24,883 nt of DNA from a virus. Position 1 is the first letter of the stretch; each line of letters starts with the position of its first letter. Below are positions 1 through 5,863 of this stretch, in pieces. The notes beneath the pieces were generated by a model, which made no database searches, was not told where the DNA came from, and was given only the letters and a program-made list of their open reading frames with translations. Made by a program: the position numbers and the translations under genes. The stretch is from IMG/VR virus record IMGVR_UViG_3300042691_035211, positions 1 through 24,883 of that record; one strand, given 5' to 3'.

Positions 1-1
1 T

Positions 2-142
2 TATAAATACCCTGGCTCATATAGTAGAAACCCTTATGAACGGGCAGCACGATACGCTGAAAGAAAACATACACCCGCCTGTTGGGCACACATAAGACAA
101 CAAATAAAAAGAAACAAATGGAATTTGCAATACAAAAACTAA
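2..142 (+). CDS. Possible C-terminal end of a gene cut by the window edge
   Basis: Frame 2 is open from the first base to a TAA at 140-142, giving about 46 residues rich in Arg, Tyr and Lys (starting YKYPGSYSRNPYERAARYAE) that read like ordinary protein. It would overlap the start of the next gene (118) by about 25 bases, which other gene pairs here also do on a smaller scale. No start is visible and no family is recognised. A T4-type late-promoter octamer (TATAAATA) lies at 2-9, inside this frame, so the stretch could instead be intergenic. Low confidence. Confidence 0.3.
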   Translation, partial: YKYPGSYSRNPYERAARYAERKHTPACWAHIRQQIKRNKWNLQYKN

Positions 143-348
143 AAGAAGATGAGATCGTACTAATGAAAAAAATCAAATCACTTAAGGACGGTAAACCTAA
201 GTGGTCCGCAAGTAGACAGTTGGACGAGTTGAGAATGGCAATCAAACTGCTTGAAAGGTACAATAGTATCGTTGAGAGCGAGGTAGAGTATGAAGATGAA
301 ATACTGGTTGATATGTTCACAGCACATCCACCACAAGCGAAAGCATAA
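118..348 (+). CDS. Small charged hypothetical protein (76 aa)
   Basis: This is a 76-residue helical, charged protein. The N-terminal half is Lys/Glu-rich with heptad-like Ile/Leu spacing (MEFAIQKLKEDEIVLMKKIK), followed by a second amphipathic helix (LDELRMAIKLLERYNSIV) and an acidic stretch. The frame extends upstream to a TTG at 82, but the ATG at 118 after an A-rich stretch is the better start. No family is recognised. The pattern suggests a short coiled coil or helical hairpin, perhaps a small early phage protein. The next gene follows after 37 bases in the same direction. Confidence 0.6.
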   Translation: MEFAIQKLKEDEIVLMKKIKSLKDGKPKWSASRQLDELRMAIKLLERYNSIVESEVEYEDEILVDMFTAHPPQAKA

Positions 349-385
349 CGCGGACAACCTTAACAAAAATAAATTCAGCAAGGAT

Positions 386-631
386 ATGAACTACATAATA
401 GACAACATAGATATAGACAGATATAATAGTATAGAGAGAGAAAGAGAGAAAGTACAAAGTGACACCCAATTTCAAAACTGGTGTAAGCAGTACCATATAG
501 GTAGTAGAGTAGAGCACGTAGACTGGCGGGCAGTAGAGCTTACTCGCCAGTATACCGGCTATGCTAAGTGGCTGAGTAGTGAGAGTGAAAAGCGAAGCTG
601 GTTGCCTGAATTCATTGTAAGAATGTTTTAA
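386..631 (+). CDS. Small hypothetical protein (81 aa)
   Basis: This encodes an 81-residue protein beginning MNYIIDNIDIDRYNSIERER. The frame is open further upstream (to 290), but that part overlaps the preceding gene and reads as low-complexity out-of-frame sequence, so the ATG at 386 is preferred. The C-terminal half has several Trp and Arg residues (WRAVELTRQYTGYAKWLSSE) and could be a small globular or nucleic-acid-binding domain, but no family is recognised. Nothing else in the window resembles it. The gene is followed by a hairpin and a strong intrinsic terminator, so it is the last gene of its transcription unit. Confidence 0.55.
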   Translation: MNYIIDNIDIDRYNSIEREREKVQSDTQFQNWCKQYHIGSRVEHVDWRAVELTRQYTGYAKWLSSESEKRSWLPEFIVRMF

Positions 632-657
632 TACCCTTCATACCCATACACTAACGG

Positions 658-676
658 AGTGAGCCGAAACCTCACT
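658..676 (+). other. Short inverted repeat upstream of the terminator
   Basis: AGTGAG (658-663) and CTCACT (671-676) form a perfect 6-bp stem with a 7-base loop, CCGAAAC. It lies three bases before the terminator stem at 679, so the transcript end would carry two tandem hairpins. This may protect the 3' end from nucleases; that role is inferred. Confidence 0.45.
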
Positions 677-678
677 AA

Positions 679-711
679 CCCGCTATGATTAATTTCGTAG
701 CGGGATTTTTT
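679..711 (+). terminator. Intrinsic terminator after the 81-aa gene
   Basis: CCCGCTATGA (679-688) pairs with TCGTAGCGGG (695-704) in a 10-bp stem with one G-U pair and a 6-base loop, followed by ATTTTTT (705-711). This is a textbook rho-independent terminator and ends the transcription unit holding the two small genes at 118 and 386. Confidence 0.85.
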
Positions 712-1110
712 ATGTCTCCTTTTTCCGTTTTCTCGATAGTTATAAATGCTGACTTTAACGAGTTAGATAAAAGCTGAAGCTGATGAAGTGGAAGCAGCTT
801 AGTTGGACTAATTTCGTGTAACTAAGAAAAAGGAGTCGTTGTAAATATCGGTCGGACTCGTTTAGATCCCGGGGTTAATTTTTTCCTATATAGAACCCTT
901 TTTGACACTATTGTTACCACAATACTAGCTGTTCCCCAGTCCTTTTTTAACCCTTCTAGCAAAAATAATTTTATCTAAGAACCTTTATTTTGAGTACTCT
1001 ACGAATGCTCACCATAAAATTTTTGGGTTTATGTGGGTTTTAGGAATACTTATTTATACGATATCGGACGAAGTAGGTTGACTTTATTTATTAACCAAAA
1101 TCAACGAAAA
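712..1110 (+). other. Noncoding stretch with several complementary segments
   Basis: About 400 bases hold no convincing gene. Several segments are complementary: AACGAGT (757-763) with ACTCGTT (856-862), 7 bp; CTTAGTT (798-804) with AACTAAG (820-826), 7 bp; GAGTC (833-837) with GACTC (855-859); and AAGCTG near 775 with CAGCTT (795-800). Some are mutually exclusive, so alternative folds are possible. A 12-codon ORF (783-821) with two Trp codons lies inside. No tRNA T-arm motif (GTTCRANNC) is present. The stretch could be a small structured RNA, a regulatory leader, or remnant intergenic DNA. Confidence 0.35.
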
Positions 1111-1221
1111 ATGGCAGTATTAGATTTCGTCCTTTCATTACAGTTTGTAGTGGGAGCGGTAATTGGGGTGTTTTTAAGACCTCACTTAGTAAAATGGGTT
1201 TCAATGTTCAAACGTGGATAG
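1111..1221 (+). CDS. Small single-span membrane protein (36 aa)
   Basis: This predicted 36-residue protein starts MAVLDFVLSLQFVVGAVIGV, forms one hydrophobic segment (about residues 4-22) and ends in a short basic tail. The frame is open back to a GTG at 1033, but the ATG at 1111 follows an A-rich stretch and gives a clean membrane-protein N-terminus. It could be a holin-like or other small phage membrane peptide; size and one transmembrane segment are the only evidence. It ends nine bases before an intrinsic terminator stem, so it is probably a monocistronic unit. TTATTTATT at 1084-1092 resembles the candidate late element seen elsewhere in the window. Confidence 0.5.
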   Translation: MAVLDFVLSLQFVVGAVIGVFLRPHLVKWVSMFKRG

Positions 1222-1229
1222 TACCAAAG

Positions 1230-1258
1230 ACCCTCATCAGAAATGGTGGGGGTTTTTT
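1230..1258 (+). terminator. Intrinsic terminator after the 36-aa membrane protein
   Basis: ACCCTCATC (1230-1238) pairs with GGTGGGGGT (1245-1253) in a 9-bp stem with two G-U pairs and a 6-base loop, followed by a run of six T (1253-1258). The in-frame ATG at 1243 lies inside this hairpin, which is why it was not used as the start of the next gene. Confidence 0.8.
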
Positions 1259-1281
1259 ATTACTCAGATATTTATAGGTGT

Positions 1282-1581
1282 ATGTTAAGAGAAGAAATAT
1301 ATCAGAAAACCGCAGTGGAGTTTGCTACACCAGTGGGGGTTGCAAATATCATTGGGTATAAGACAAAGGCAGAGACAGTTAAGGAATGGACAGAGAGCGG
1401 ATTTAATAAGTTGAGTAAGGATATGGAGATTAATGATATTATTCGTTCTGCAATACAATCTGGCAGATATAAGAGGTTAAGTAGAGGAGTATGGAAATTA
1501 AGAAAGGATAATAGAAGATTAAGTGACTTGGGAGTATATAGGAGGGTATGGGCGGAAATTAGAGGGGTAGTTAATATTTAG
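1282..1581 (+). CDS. Basic hypothetical protein (99 aa)
   Basis: This is a 99-residue, strongly basic protein with many Arg and Lys residues in its C-terminal half (RYKRLSRGVWKLRKDNRRLS). The start is set at the ATG at 1282 because the upstream in-frame ATG at 1243 falls in a terminator hairpin. ATATTTATA (1268-1276) just upstream resembles the candidate late element. No family is recognised. The charge suggests binding to nucleic acid or to an acidic partner. It ends eight bases before the next ATG, so the two are likely co-transcribed. Confidence 0.55.
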   Translation: MLREEIYQKTAVEFATPVGVANIIGYKTKAETVKEWTESGFNKLSKDMEINDIIRSAIQSGRYKRLSRGVWKLRKDNRRLSDLGVYRRVWAEIRGVVNI

Positions 1582-1589
1582 TAGTATAT

Positions 1590-2603
1590 ATGGAAAAGAT
1601 AAAAGAGATATCACAAAACGCGGACAGGTATTCCGTAACCCCTTCGGGATGGAAGGTTTCAGCATCCCCATCTGTAACACCATTAGAATTAATTAAAGAG
1701 GGATTAGATGTACCCTTATATCCCCTTCTTTCAGCTGATGGGATTATAGTAGACGTAGATGGGATATTATTATGCTCTCCCGCAACTTACGAATGGATAT
1801 CTAACCCTACTAATCCACATTACGATACCCGAATAAACGGAAGGGTTACCACTACATCGGGTCTCACTACTACTATTGGTGGAACTATTCCTACTATTCG
1901 TCTTACTACCGATTCACTTCGTAAACTTGCTGCCGAAAGGGATACACTAAACCGAAACGCGGGTGTAGAATCCGTTGATTATATATTTGAGGGTTCACCC
2001 ACCCCATCCGGTCTACCTTCCGCCCTAATAGAACAAATAAACTATACACTAACGGAAGAAAGGGAAAGACCGGAGGACGGATTTTCTCTTTGGAACTTAT
2101 CCCTTTCCGCTAATTATTCTATTGAAAAGTTAAAGGTTATCACTGCTCAATCCGAAACCGTATTCTCCCAAGCAAAATTGGATGAGTTTATAAAGGGTAT
2201 TGGTGAAAGGTTGGCCGTACTCCGCGAGGATTTCAATATGATTAAGGAAGTATTTTACAATGCGAATACCCCAACCAATAAGGGCAAGGTAGGATTCCGC
2301 CTAAGGGCTACCCCGGATACCGATACAAATCAAAACCATACCGTTGAATTCAAATATACGAAAGTGGTTGATACAAAAACTACTCAAACCCAAGCCACCG
2401 CCATTGCCGTTACGGATCAAAAGGCCGCTCTGGAAAAGGCTAAAACGGAATTGAGTTCACAAATCACTACTCAAAGTGAAGAACTCAAAAGGGCACAATC
2501 CGGCGATTCCGCTGCTCAATCCCGTCTTACTCAAGAATTGGCCGCTGCGAGAGCAGATTCGGCTACTCTCCGTAACGTATTAAAAGATAAAAAAATAATC
2601 TAA
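1590..2603 (+). CDS. Unknown 337-aa protein with C-terminal coiled coil
   Basis: This is a 337-residue protein of no recognised family. The N-terminal half is rich in Ser, Thr and Pro. A central region (about 190-265) has a charged helix and then beta-type sequence. Residues about 275-335 form an Ala/Gln/Lys/Glu-rich coiled coil (AALEKAKTELSSQITTQSEE) typical of oligomerising structural or tail proteins. There is no signal peptide or membrane segment. Codon use is visibly richer in C and G (ACC, CCC, GGG, TCC) than in the genes after 2.9 kb, suggesting a different history or expression class. A virion or scaffold role is a guess from the composition. Confidence 0.7.
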   Translation: MEKIKEISQNADRYSVTPSGWKVSASPSVTPLELIKEGLDVPLYPLLSADGIIVDVDGILLCSPATYEWISNPTNPHYDTRINGRVTTTSGLTTTIGGTIPTIRLTTDSLRKLAAERDTLNRNAGVESVDYIFEGSPTPSGLPSALIEQINYTLTEERERPEDGFSLWNLSLSANYSIEKLKVITAQSETVFSQAKLDEFIKGIGERLAVLREDFNMIKEVFYNANTPTNKGKVGFRLRATPDTDTNQNHTVEFKYTKVVDTKTTQTQATAIAVTDQKAALEKAKTELSSQITTQSEELKRAQSGDSAAQSRLTQELAAARADSATLRNVLKDKKII

Positions 2604-2607
2604 TCGG

Positions 2608-2778
2608 ATGAAGTGGTTGGATGCAATGATATCTATAATACTCTTACCTGTTGTTTTAATAGGGGCTGCTTTGTGTTTCTCCTACTATATCTTATATTTC
2701 CCTATTTGGATGGTAAGAAGGGAATTAAGATGGTTTGGTAAGGATGTAAGAAGGGCTGAAAGAGAAGCGGATAAGTAG
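2608..2778 (+). CDS. Small membrane protein with basic tail (56 aa)
   Basis: The 56-residue product starts MKWLDAMISIILLPVVLIGA. One long hydrophobic segment (about residues 6-35) is followed by a strongly charged tail (RRELRWFGKDVRRAEREADK). The start ATG lies four bases after the stop of the 337-residue gene, so the two are probably translated together. The topology (one membrane span and a basic cytoplasmic tail) fits a small holin-like protein, a membrane anchor or a host-membrane effector, but no family is recognised. Confidence 0.6.
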   Translation: MKWLDAMISIILLPVVLIGAALCFSYYILYFPIWMVRRELRWFGKDVRRAEREADK

Positions 2779-2837
2779 TTCTATCAATAGAGATACCAAA
2801 AAGTCTTTTACCGACGAAATTTTTTTTAAAAAACGAA

Positions 2838-2855
2838 CCCCCCAACCCCCGCCCC
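2838..2855 (-). other. G-rich tract on the minus strand, possible G-quadruplex
   Basis: The + strand holds C runs of 6, 5 and 4 (2838-2843, 2846-2850, 2852-2855) separated by AA and G. The complementary strand therefore has three G runs with 1-2 base loops, enough for a G-quadruplex if the six-base run is shared between two columns. It is conspicuous in this AT-rich DNA and sits just upstream of the promoter at 2859. Confidence 0.4.
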
Positions 2856-2858
2856 ATT

Positions 2859-2888
2859 TTTTGTAATTCCAATAATTATTTGTATATT
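2859..2888 (+). promoter_or_regulatory. Host-type promoter for the modification operon
   Basis: TTTTGTA (2859-2865) and TATATT (2883-2888) start exactly 24 bases apart, as in five other promoters in the window. The stretch between ends in TTATTTG, matching the TTTTTCG seen in other members. The ATG of the epimerase gene is nine bases after the -7 box, so the mRNA would have almost no leader. Confidence 0.65.
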
Positions 2889-2897
2889 GGTTATATT

Positions 2898-3737
2898 ATG
2901 AAAAAAGTACTTATTACGGGTGGATGTGGTTTTATCGGTCACGCACTCTCATTAGAATTAATTAAAAGAGGTTATTCAGTTAGTATCATTGATAATCTCT
3001 ATATTGGTAAAGAATCTCAACTTGCGGCAGGATGTGAATTCTTAGGTGGGGATATTAGAGGAATGAATAATATTGAAGAAAAGAAATACGATTATATATT
3101 TCATCTCGCTGCCATTAGTAGAATACAACCCTCATTTCAAAAACCGGCTTTAACCTTTTCAGTTAATGTGGATGGTACTAAACAGGTCGTTGAGTATGCT
3201 TTGAAAACGGGCTCTAAGTTAATATATGCAGGTTCATCATCCCGTCACCACAATCCATTTCTATCACCATACGCTCTTACAAAACATATGGGAGAAGAAT
3301 GGATAAAGATGTATAAGGGTGTTTACGGATTAAATGCTCAAATTGCCCGCTTCTATAATGTATATGGTCCAGGTGAATTAGTAGATTCCGATATGGCTGC
3401 AGTGATTGGTATGTGGAGGGCTGCAATACAAAGGGGTGAAACAATTAAGATACATGGTGATGGAGAACAAAGAAGGGATTTTACTCATATTGATGATATT
3501 GTTGATGGATTAATCAGAATTGCAGAATCGGATGAAGAACATGAAGATGCATGGGAATTGGGTACTGGTTGTAACTATTCAATAAATGAGGTAGCTAAAA
3601 TGTTTGGTGTCATATGTGAGTATGTAGGGGATGTAAAGGGTAATTATAGAGAAACGATACGAATTAACAATGATGCCGTTGAAAGATTAGGTTGGAAACC
3701 AAAAGATAGGTTAAGTGCATACATTAGTAGTTTATGA
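2898..3737 (+). CDS. NAD-dependent epimerase/dehydratase (nucleotide-sugar type)
   Basis: This is an extended short-chain dehydrogenase of the NAD-dependent epimerase/dehydratase family, whose members change the sugar of a nucleotide-sugar such as UDP-glucose. The N-terminus has the Rossmann motif GGCGFIG (residues 8-14) after a beta strand, then IDNL ending the second strand, FHLAA (about 68-72), and the catalytic YxxxK as YALTK (125-129). RRDFTHIDDIVDG and a C-terminal RLGWKP are also typical. At 279 residues it is shorter than GalE (about 330). The start is the ATG at 2898; the upstream TTG at 2880 lies in the promoter. It probably supplies the activated sugar for the glycosyltransferases downstream. 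The exact substrate cannot be told from sequence. Confidence 0.9.
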   Translation: MKKVLITGGCGFIGHALSLELIKRGYSVSIIDNLYIGKESQLAAGCEFLGGDIRGMNNIEEKKYDYIFHLAAISRIQPSFQKPALTFSVNVDGTKQVVEYALKTGSKLIYAGSSSRHHNPFLSPYALTKHMGEEWIKMYKGVYGLNAQIARFYNVYGPGELVDSDMAAVIGMWRAAIQRGETIKIHGDGEQRRDFTHIDDIVDGLIRIAESDEEHEDAWELGTGCNYSINEVAKMFGVICEYVGDVKGNYRETIRINNDAVERLGWKPKDRLSAYISSL

Positions 3738-4054
3738 ACGTCACAGTCATAGAAAAATTAGAAAAGGGGTGGATTAAAATGGATTGGAAAGAAACCATTC
3801 ACCGTGTCCGATTGGGTAAGGAAGACATGTCAGAATTAGTGGATAAAGTAGACCGATTTAAAGGAAATCGTTCAGCAAAAGAAATTATCCTATTTCGCTA
3901 TAAGGGATTACCCGTCTACGTTACAATACAAAGAAAAGAATACGGAGAACTATTAGATTGGTTGATGGGACGATTTATAGAAATGGAATGGTATGAAGGT
4001 TGCGTAAATGTTACAAAAATAAAAAGTAAAATCAAAAGTTTGGTAAATTCATAA
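3734..4054 (+). CDS. Hypothetical protein (106 aa)
   Basis: This is a 106-residue basic protein with the pattern of a small alpha/beta domain (KEIILFRYKGLPVYVTIQRK followed by a Trp-rich helix). No family is recognised. Its ATG overlaps the stop of the epimerase gene (ATGA), so translation is probably coupled. A host-type promoter begins inside the last codons of this gene (4039), so its end doubles as the control region of the methyltransferase gene. A role linked to the epimerase is possible but not shown. Confidence 0.65.
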   Translation: MNVTVIEKLEKGWIKMDWKETIHRVRLGKEDMSELVDKVDRFKGNRSAKEIILFRYKGLPVYVTIQRKEYGELLDWLMGRFIEMEWYEGCVNVTKIKSKIKSLVNS

Positions 4055-4068
4055 ATTTTTCGTATATT
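4039..4068 (+). promoter_or_regulatory. Host-type promoter for the methyltransferase/glycosyltransferase genes
   Basis: TTTGGTA (4039-4045), TTTTTCG (4056-4062) and TATATT (4063-4068) match the shared element, with a spacing of 24 between the starts of the outer boxes. The ATG at 4076 is seven bases after the -7 box, consistent with a leaderless transcript. Confidence 0.75.
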
Positions 4069-4075
4069 CAATGTT

Positions 4076-4831
4076 ATGATTACTGATAAAAAATATATTA
4101 AAGAATTTATATCAAATAACATAGAGTTTGATGAAGTGGGTGATCAAGTACTAAGAGATGTACCATATCGTTGGTCGCATGGTGCAACCGATGACCATTT
4201 GGGTGATGGATTAATTATCTATTCACTAATCCAATATATGAGAGCAAAAGTATGTGTATGTTTGGGAAGTGGTGGCGGATTCGTTCCTCGTATAATGACC
4301 CAAGCTCGAATTGACCTACATTCTCAGGGCATATTTGAGGGTAATCCGGATTATAATTGGGGTGATATAGGTACAACATATGTAGTAGATGCAATGAATG
4401 GTATTGGTGGAGTTGTAAATTGGTTCAACGAAGAAAGTTTTTTTAGAAGAACTTTTCTTCCACGTATCATAAACGATACAACTTATAACGCATTCCACAA
4501 CTTTTTTGTTTTACAGGACATTAAGATAGATTACCTTCATATAGATGCGGGCCATTCTTATGAAAATGTAAAAGAGGATTTTGAGTTGTATTCACAATTA
4601 CTTTCACCAAATGGTATCATATCAATACACGATACAGACCCTAACTACCATGACCGATTTATAGTTACGCAAGAGGTAAAGGATAGAGGTGTTCATGATG
4701 ATTGGTCGGGCCCTATACGTTTGGCAAAAGAAATAGATGAGGAAAAATTTGAAGTGTTTAATTTGTTTAACTTTGGTATCATAAAAAACAAACCCGCTTC
4801 AACGGGTCTAACCCTAATTCGTAAAAAATGA
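4076..4831 (+). CDS. Class I SAM-dependent methyltransferase
   Basis: This 251-residue protein has a SAM-binding Rossmann fold of the Methyltransf_24 type. A glycine-rich loop, VCLGSGGGF (residues 61-69), binds SAM. The segment IDYLHIDAGHSYENVKED (about 150-167), followed by LLSPNGIISIHDTDP, is characteristic of this family, which often methylates sugars or small metabolites and is common in polysaccharide clusters. It is followed with an ATGA overlap by a glycosyltransferase. A role in O-methylating a sugar or glycosylated product of this operon is inferred. It could also act on another small molecule. Confidence 0.8.
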   Translation: MITDKKYIKEFISNNIEFDEVGDQVLRDVPYRWSHGATDDHLGDGLIIYSLIQYMRAKVCVCLGSGGGFVPRIMTQARIDLHSQGIFEGNPDYNWGDIGTTYVVDAMNGIGGVVNWFNEESFFRRTFLPRIINDTTYNAFHNFFVLQDIKIDYLHIDAGHSYENVKEDFELYSQLLSPNGIISIHDTDPNYHDRFIVTQEVKDRGVHDDWSGPIRLAKEIDEEKFEVFNLFNFGIIKNKPASTGLTLIRKK

Positions 4832-5673
4832 TAAGATTAGTTACGGTTACTGGTAGTAGAATCCACACACTACGACATATGTTGAATCACTATAAAGATT
4901 TAGTAGATGAGATATATGTAGTTGTATATGAGTGGTCGGATATAAAAACATATGATTTAGTGGCTGCAATTGTTTCTGAATTTCCTACTGCAACGATAGT
5001 AGATAGAATTGTTGCAGAAAAATACAATTGGGAAAAGGTTACCGAATTATATAACAAAACGAAATCCTTATATCCTAACGATTGGTGGGTAGTAGCAGAT
5101 GATGATGAATTTCACATATACTCCAAGCCTTTAGAAAAGATTATTTCCGATTGTGAATGGAATGGTTGGAATATAGTAAGAGGTGGATTTATAGATAGAA
5201 TTGGATTAGATGGTGGGTTTCCAGAAATAAACGATAAGGAATCAATTTTTAACCAATTTCCAATTGCTGGATTTTTTCGTTATCCACTATCAGGAGCAAA
5301 TCCAAATAAAGTATGTATAATGAAAGGTAATGTAAAACTATTACCAGGTCAACATTATGCAGAAATTAATGGACATTCTAATTGGAGATGGCAGGGATGG
5401 TCTCACCCACAAATTGCACCGATTGATAAATACAATGTTCAGGTACATCATTTCAAATGGGATAGTACTTGTGGTGAACGTATTAGAGAAGTTGCTAATG
5501 TTAATAAAATATATGCATATTCAGAAGAATATAGAATTATGTATAGACAACTTGCCAAACTAAGATTTAAATTTGATTTAACAAATGAAGAATTTAAATT
5601 TGAGAATGTTGGGGATTATTATAATGGACATTCGCAGTGGAAAGAAATATTAAATGAAATAATATCAATATAG
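4828..5673 (+). CDS. Glycosyltransferase (GT2/GT92-like)
   Basis: This 281-residue protein starts with the beta strand and turn of a GT-A fold (MIRLVTVTGSR) and has an acidic metal-binding motif, VVADDDEF (residues 88-95), equivalent to the DxD motif that holds the nucleotide-sugar. Downstream Trp-rich segments (NWRWQGWSH) and VHHFKWD with a conserved-looking arginine-rich helix resemble the acceptor side of GT2/GT92-type enzymes. Donor and acceptor are unknown. Its start overlaps the methyltransferase stop (ATGA). It has no membrane segment, so it should be cytoplasmic and act on phage or host material before export or assembly. Confidence 0.75.
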   Translation: MIRLVTVTGSRIHTLRHMLNHYKDLVDEIYVVVYEWSDIKTYDLVAAIVSEFPTATIVDRIVAEKYNWEKVTELYNKTKSLYPNDWWVVADDDEFHIYSKPLEKIISDCEWNGWNIVRGGFIDRIGLDGGFPEINDKESIFNQFPIAGFFRYPLSGANPNKVCIMKGNVKLLPGQHYAEINGHSNWRWQGWSHPQIAPIDKYNVQVHHFKWDSTCGERIREVANVNKIYAYSEEYRIMYRQLAKLRFKFDLTNEEFKFENVGDYYNGHSQWKEILNEIISI

Positions 5674-5674
5674 T

Positions 5675-5863
5675 ATGACAGAAGAACAAATGAAATTAGA
5701 AGAAAGAAAAGTAAAAGCACTGGAGAAGATTGCATATTCATTGGATGCACTTACAATATGGTTTGAAGAAATAGACAAACAGGATTGGAGTGATAGAATA
5801 GAATACTATTTAGCTGAGTGGCATAACACAATCAAACCAAAAGACCCAACAATAGATGAATAA
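5675..5863 (+). CDS. Small acidic hypothetical protein (62 aa)
   Basis: This is a 62-residue helical protein starting MTEEQMKLEERKVKALEKIA, with a Trp-containing second half (WFEEIDKQDWSDRIEYYLAE). Small proteins of this general look occur in T4-like marine phages, but I cannot name a function. The start is one base after the glycosyltransferase stop, and the gene overlaps the following GT7 gene by eight bases, so it is embedded in the operon. The sequence suggests a helical adaptor, but nothing shows which partner. Confidence 0.6.
   Translation: MTEEQMKLEERKVKALEKIAYSLDALTIWFEEIDKQDWSDRIEYYLAEWHNTIKPKDPTIDE

Noticed and set aside
2-9. TATAAATA, identical to the T4 late-promoter octamer
   Set aside because: It is a single match at the window edge, lies inside a possible coding frame, and the octamer was not seen before the structural genes.
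757-862. Possible tRNA because of the 7-bp closing stem
   Set aside because: The element is about 106 bases long, has no T-arm consensus, and the internal pairs do not form a cloverleaf.
901-928. TTGACA followed by TACTAG as a sigma70-type promoter
   Set aside because: The spacer is only about 15 bases, no gene starts within 180 bases, and it does not match the spacing of the six shared promoters.
1033-1110. Upstream extension of the 36-residue membrane protein to a GTG
   Set aside because: The added residues look unlike a protein N-terminus and the ATG at 1111 gives a compact membrane protein with A-rich sequence before it.
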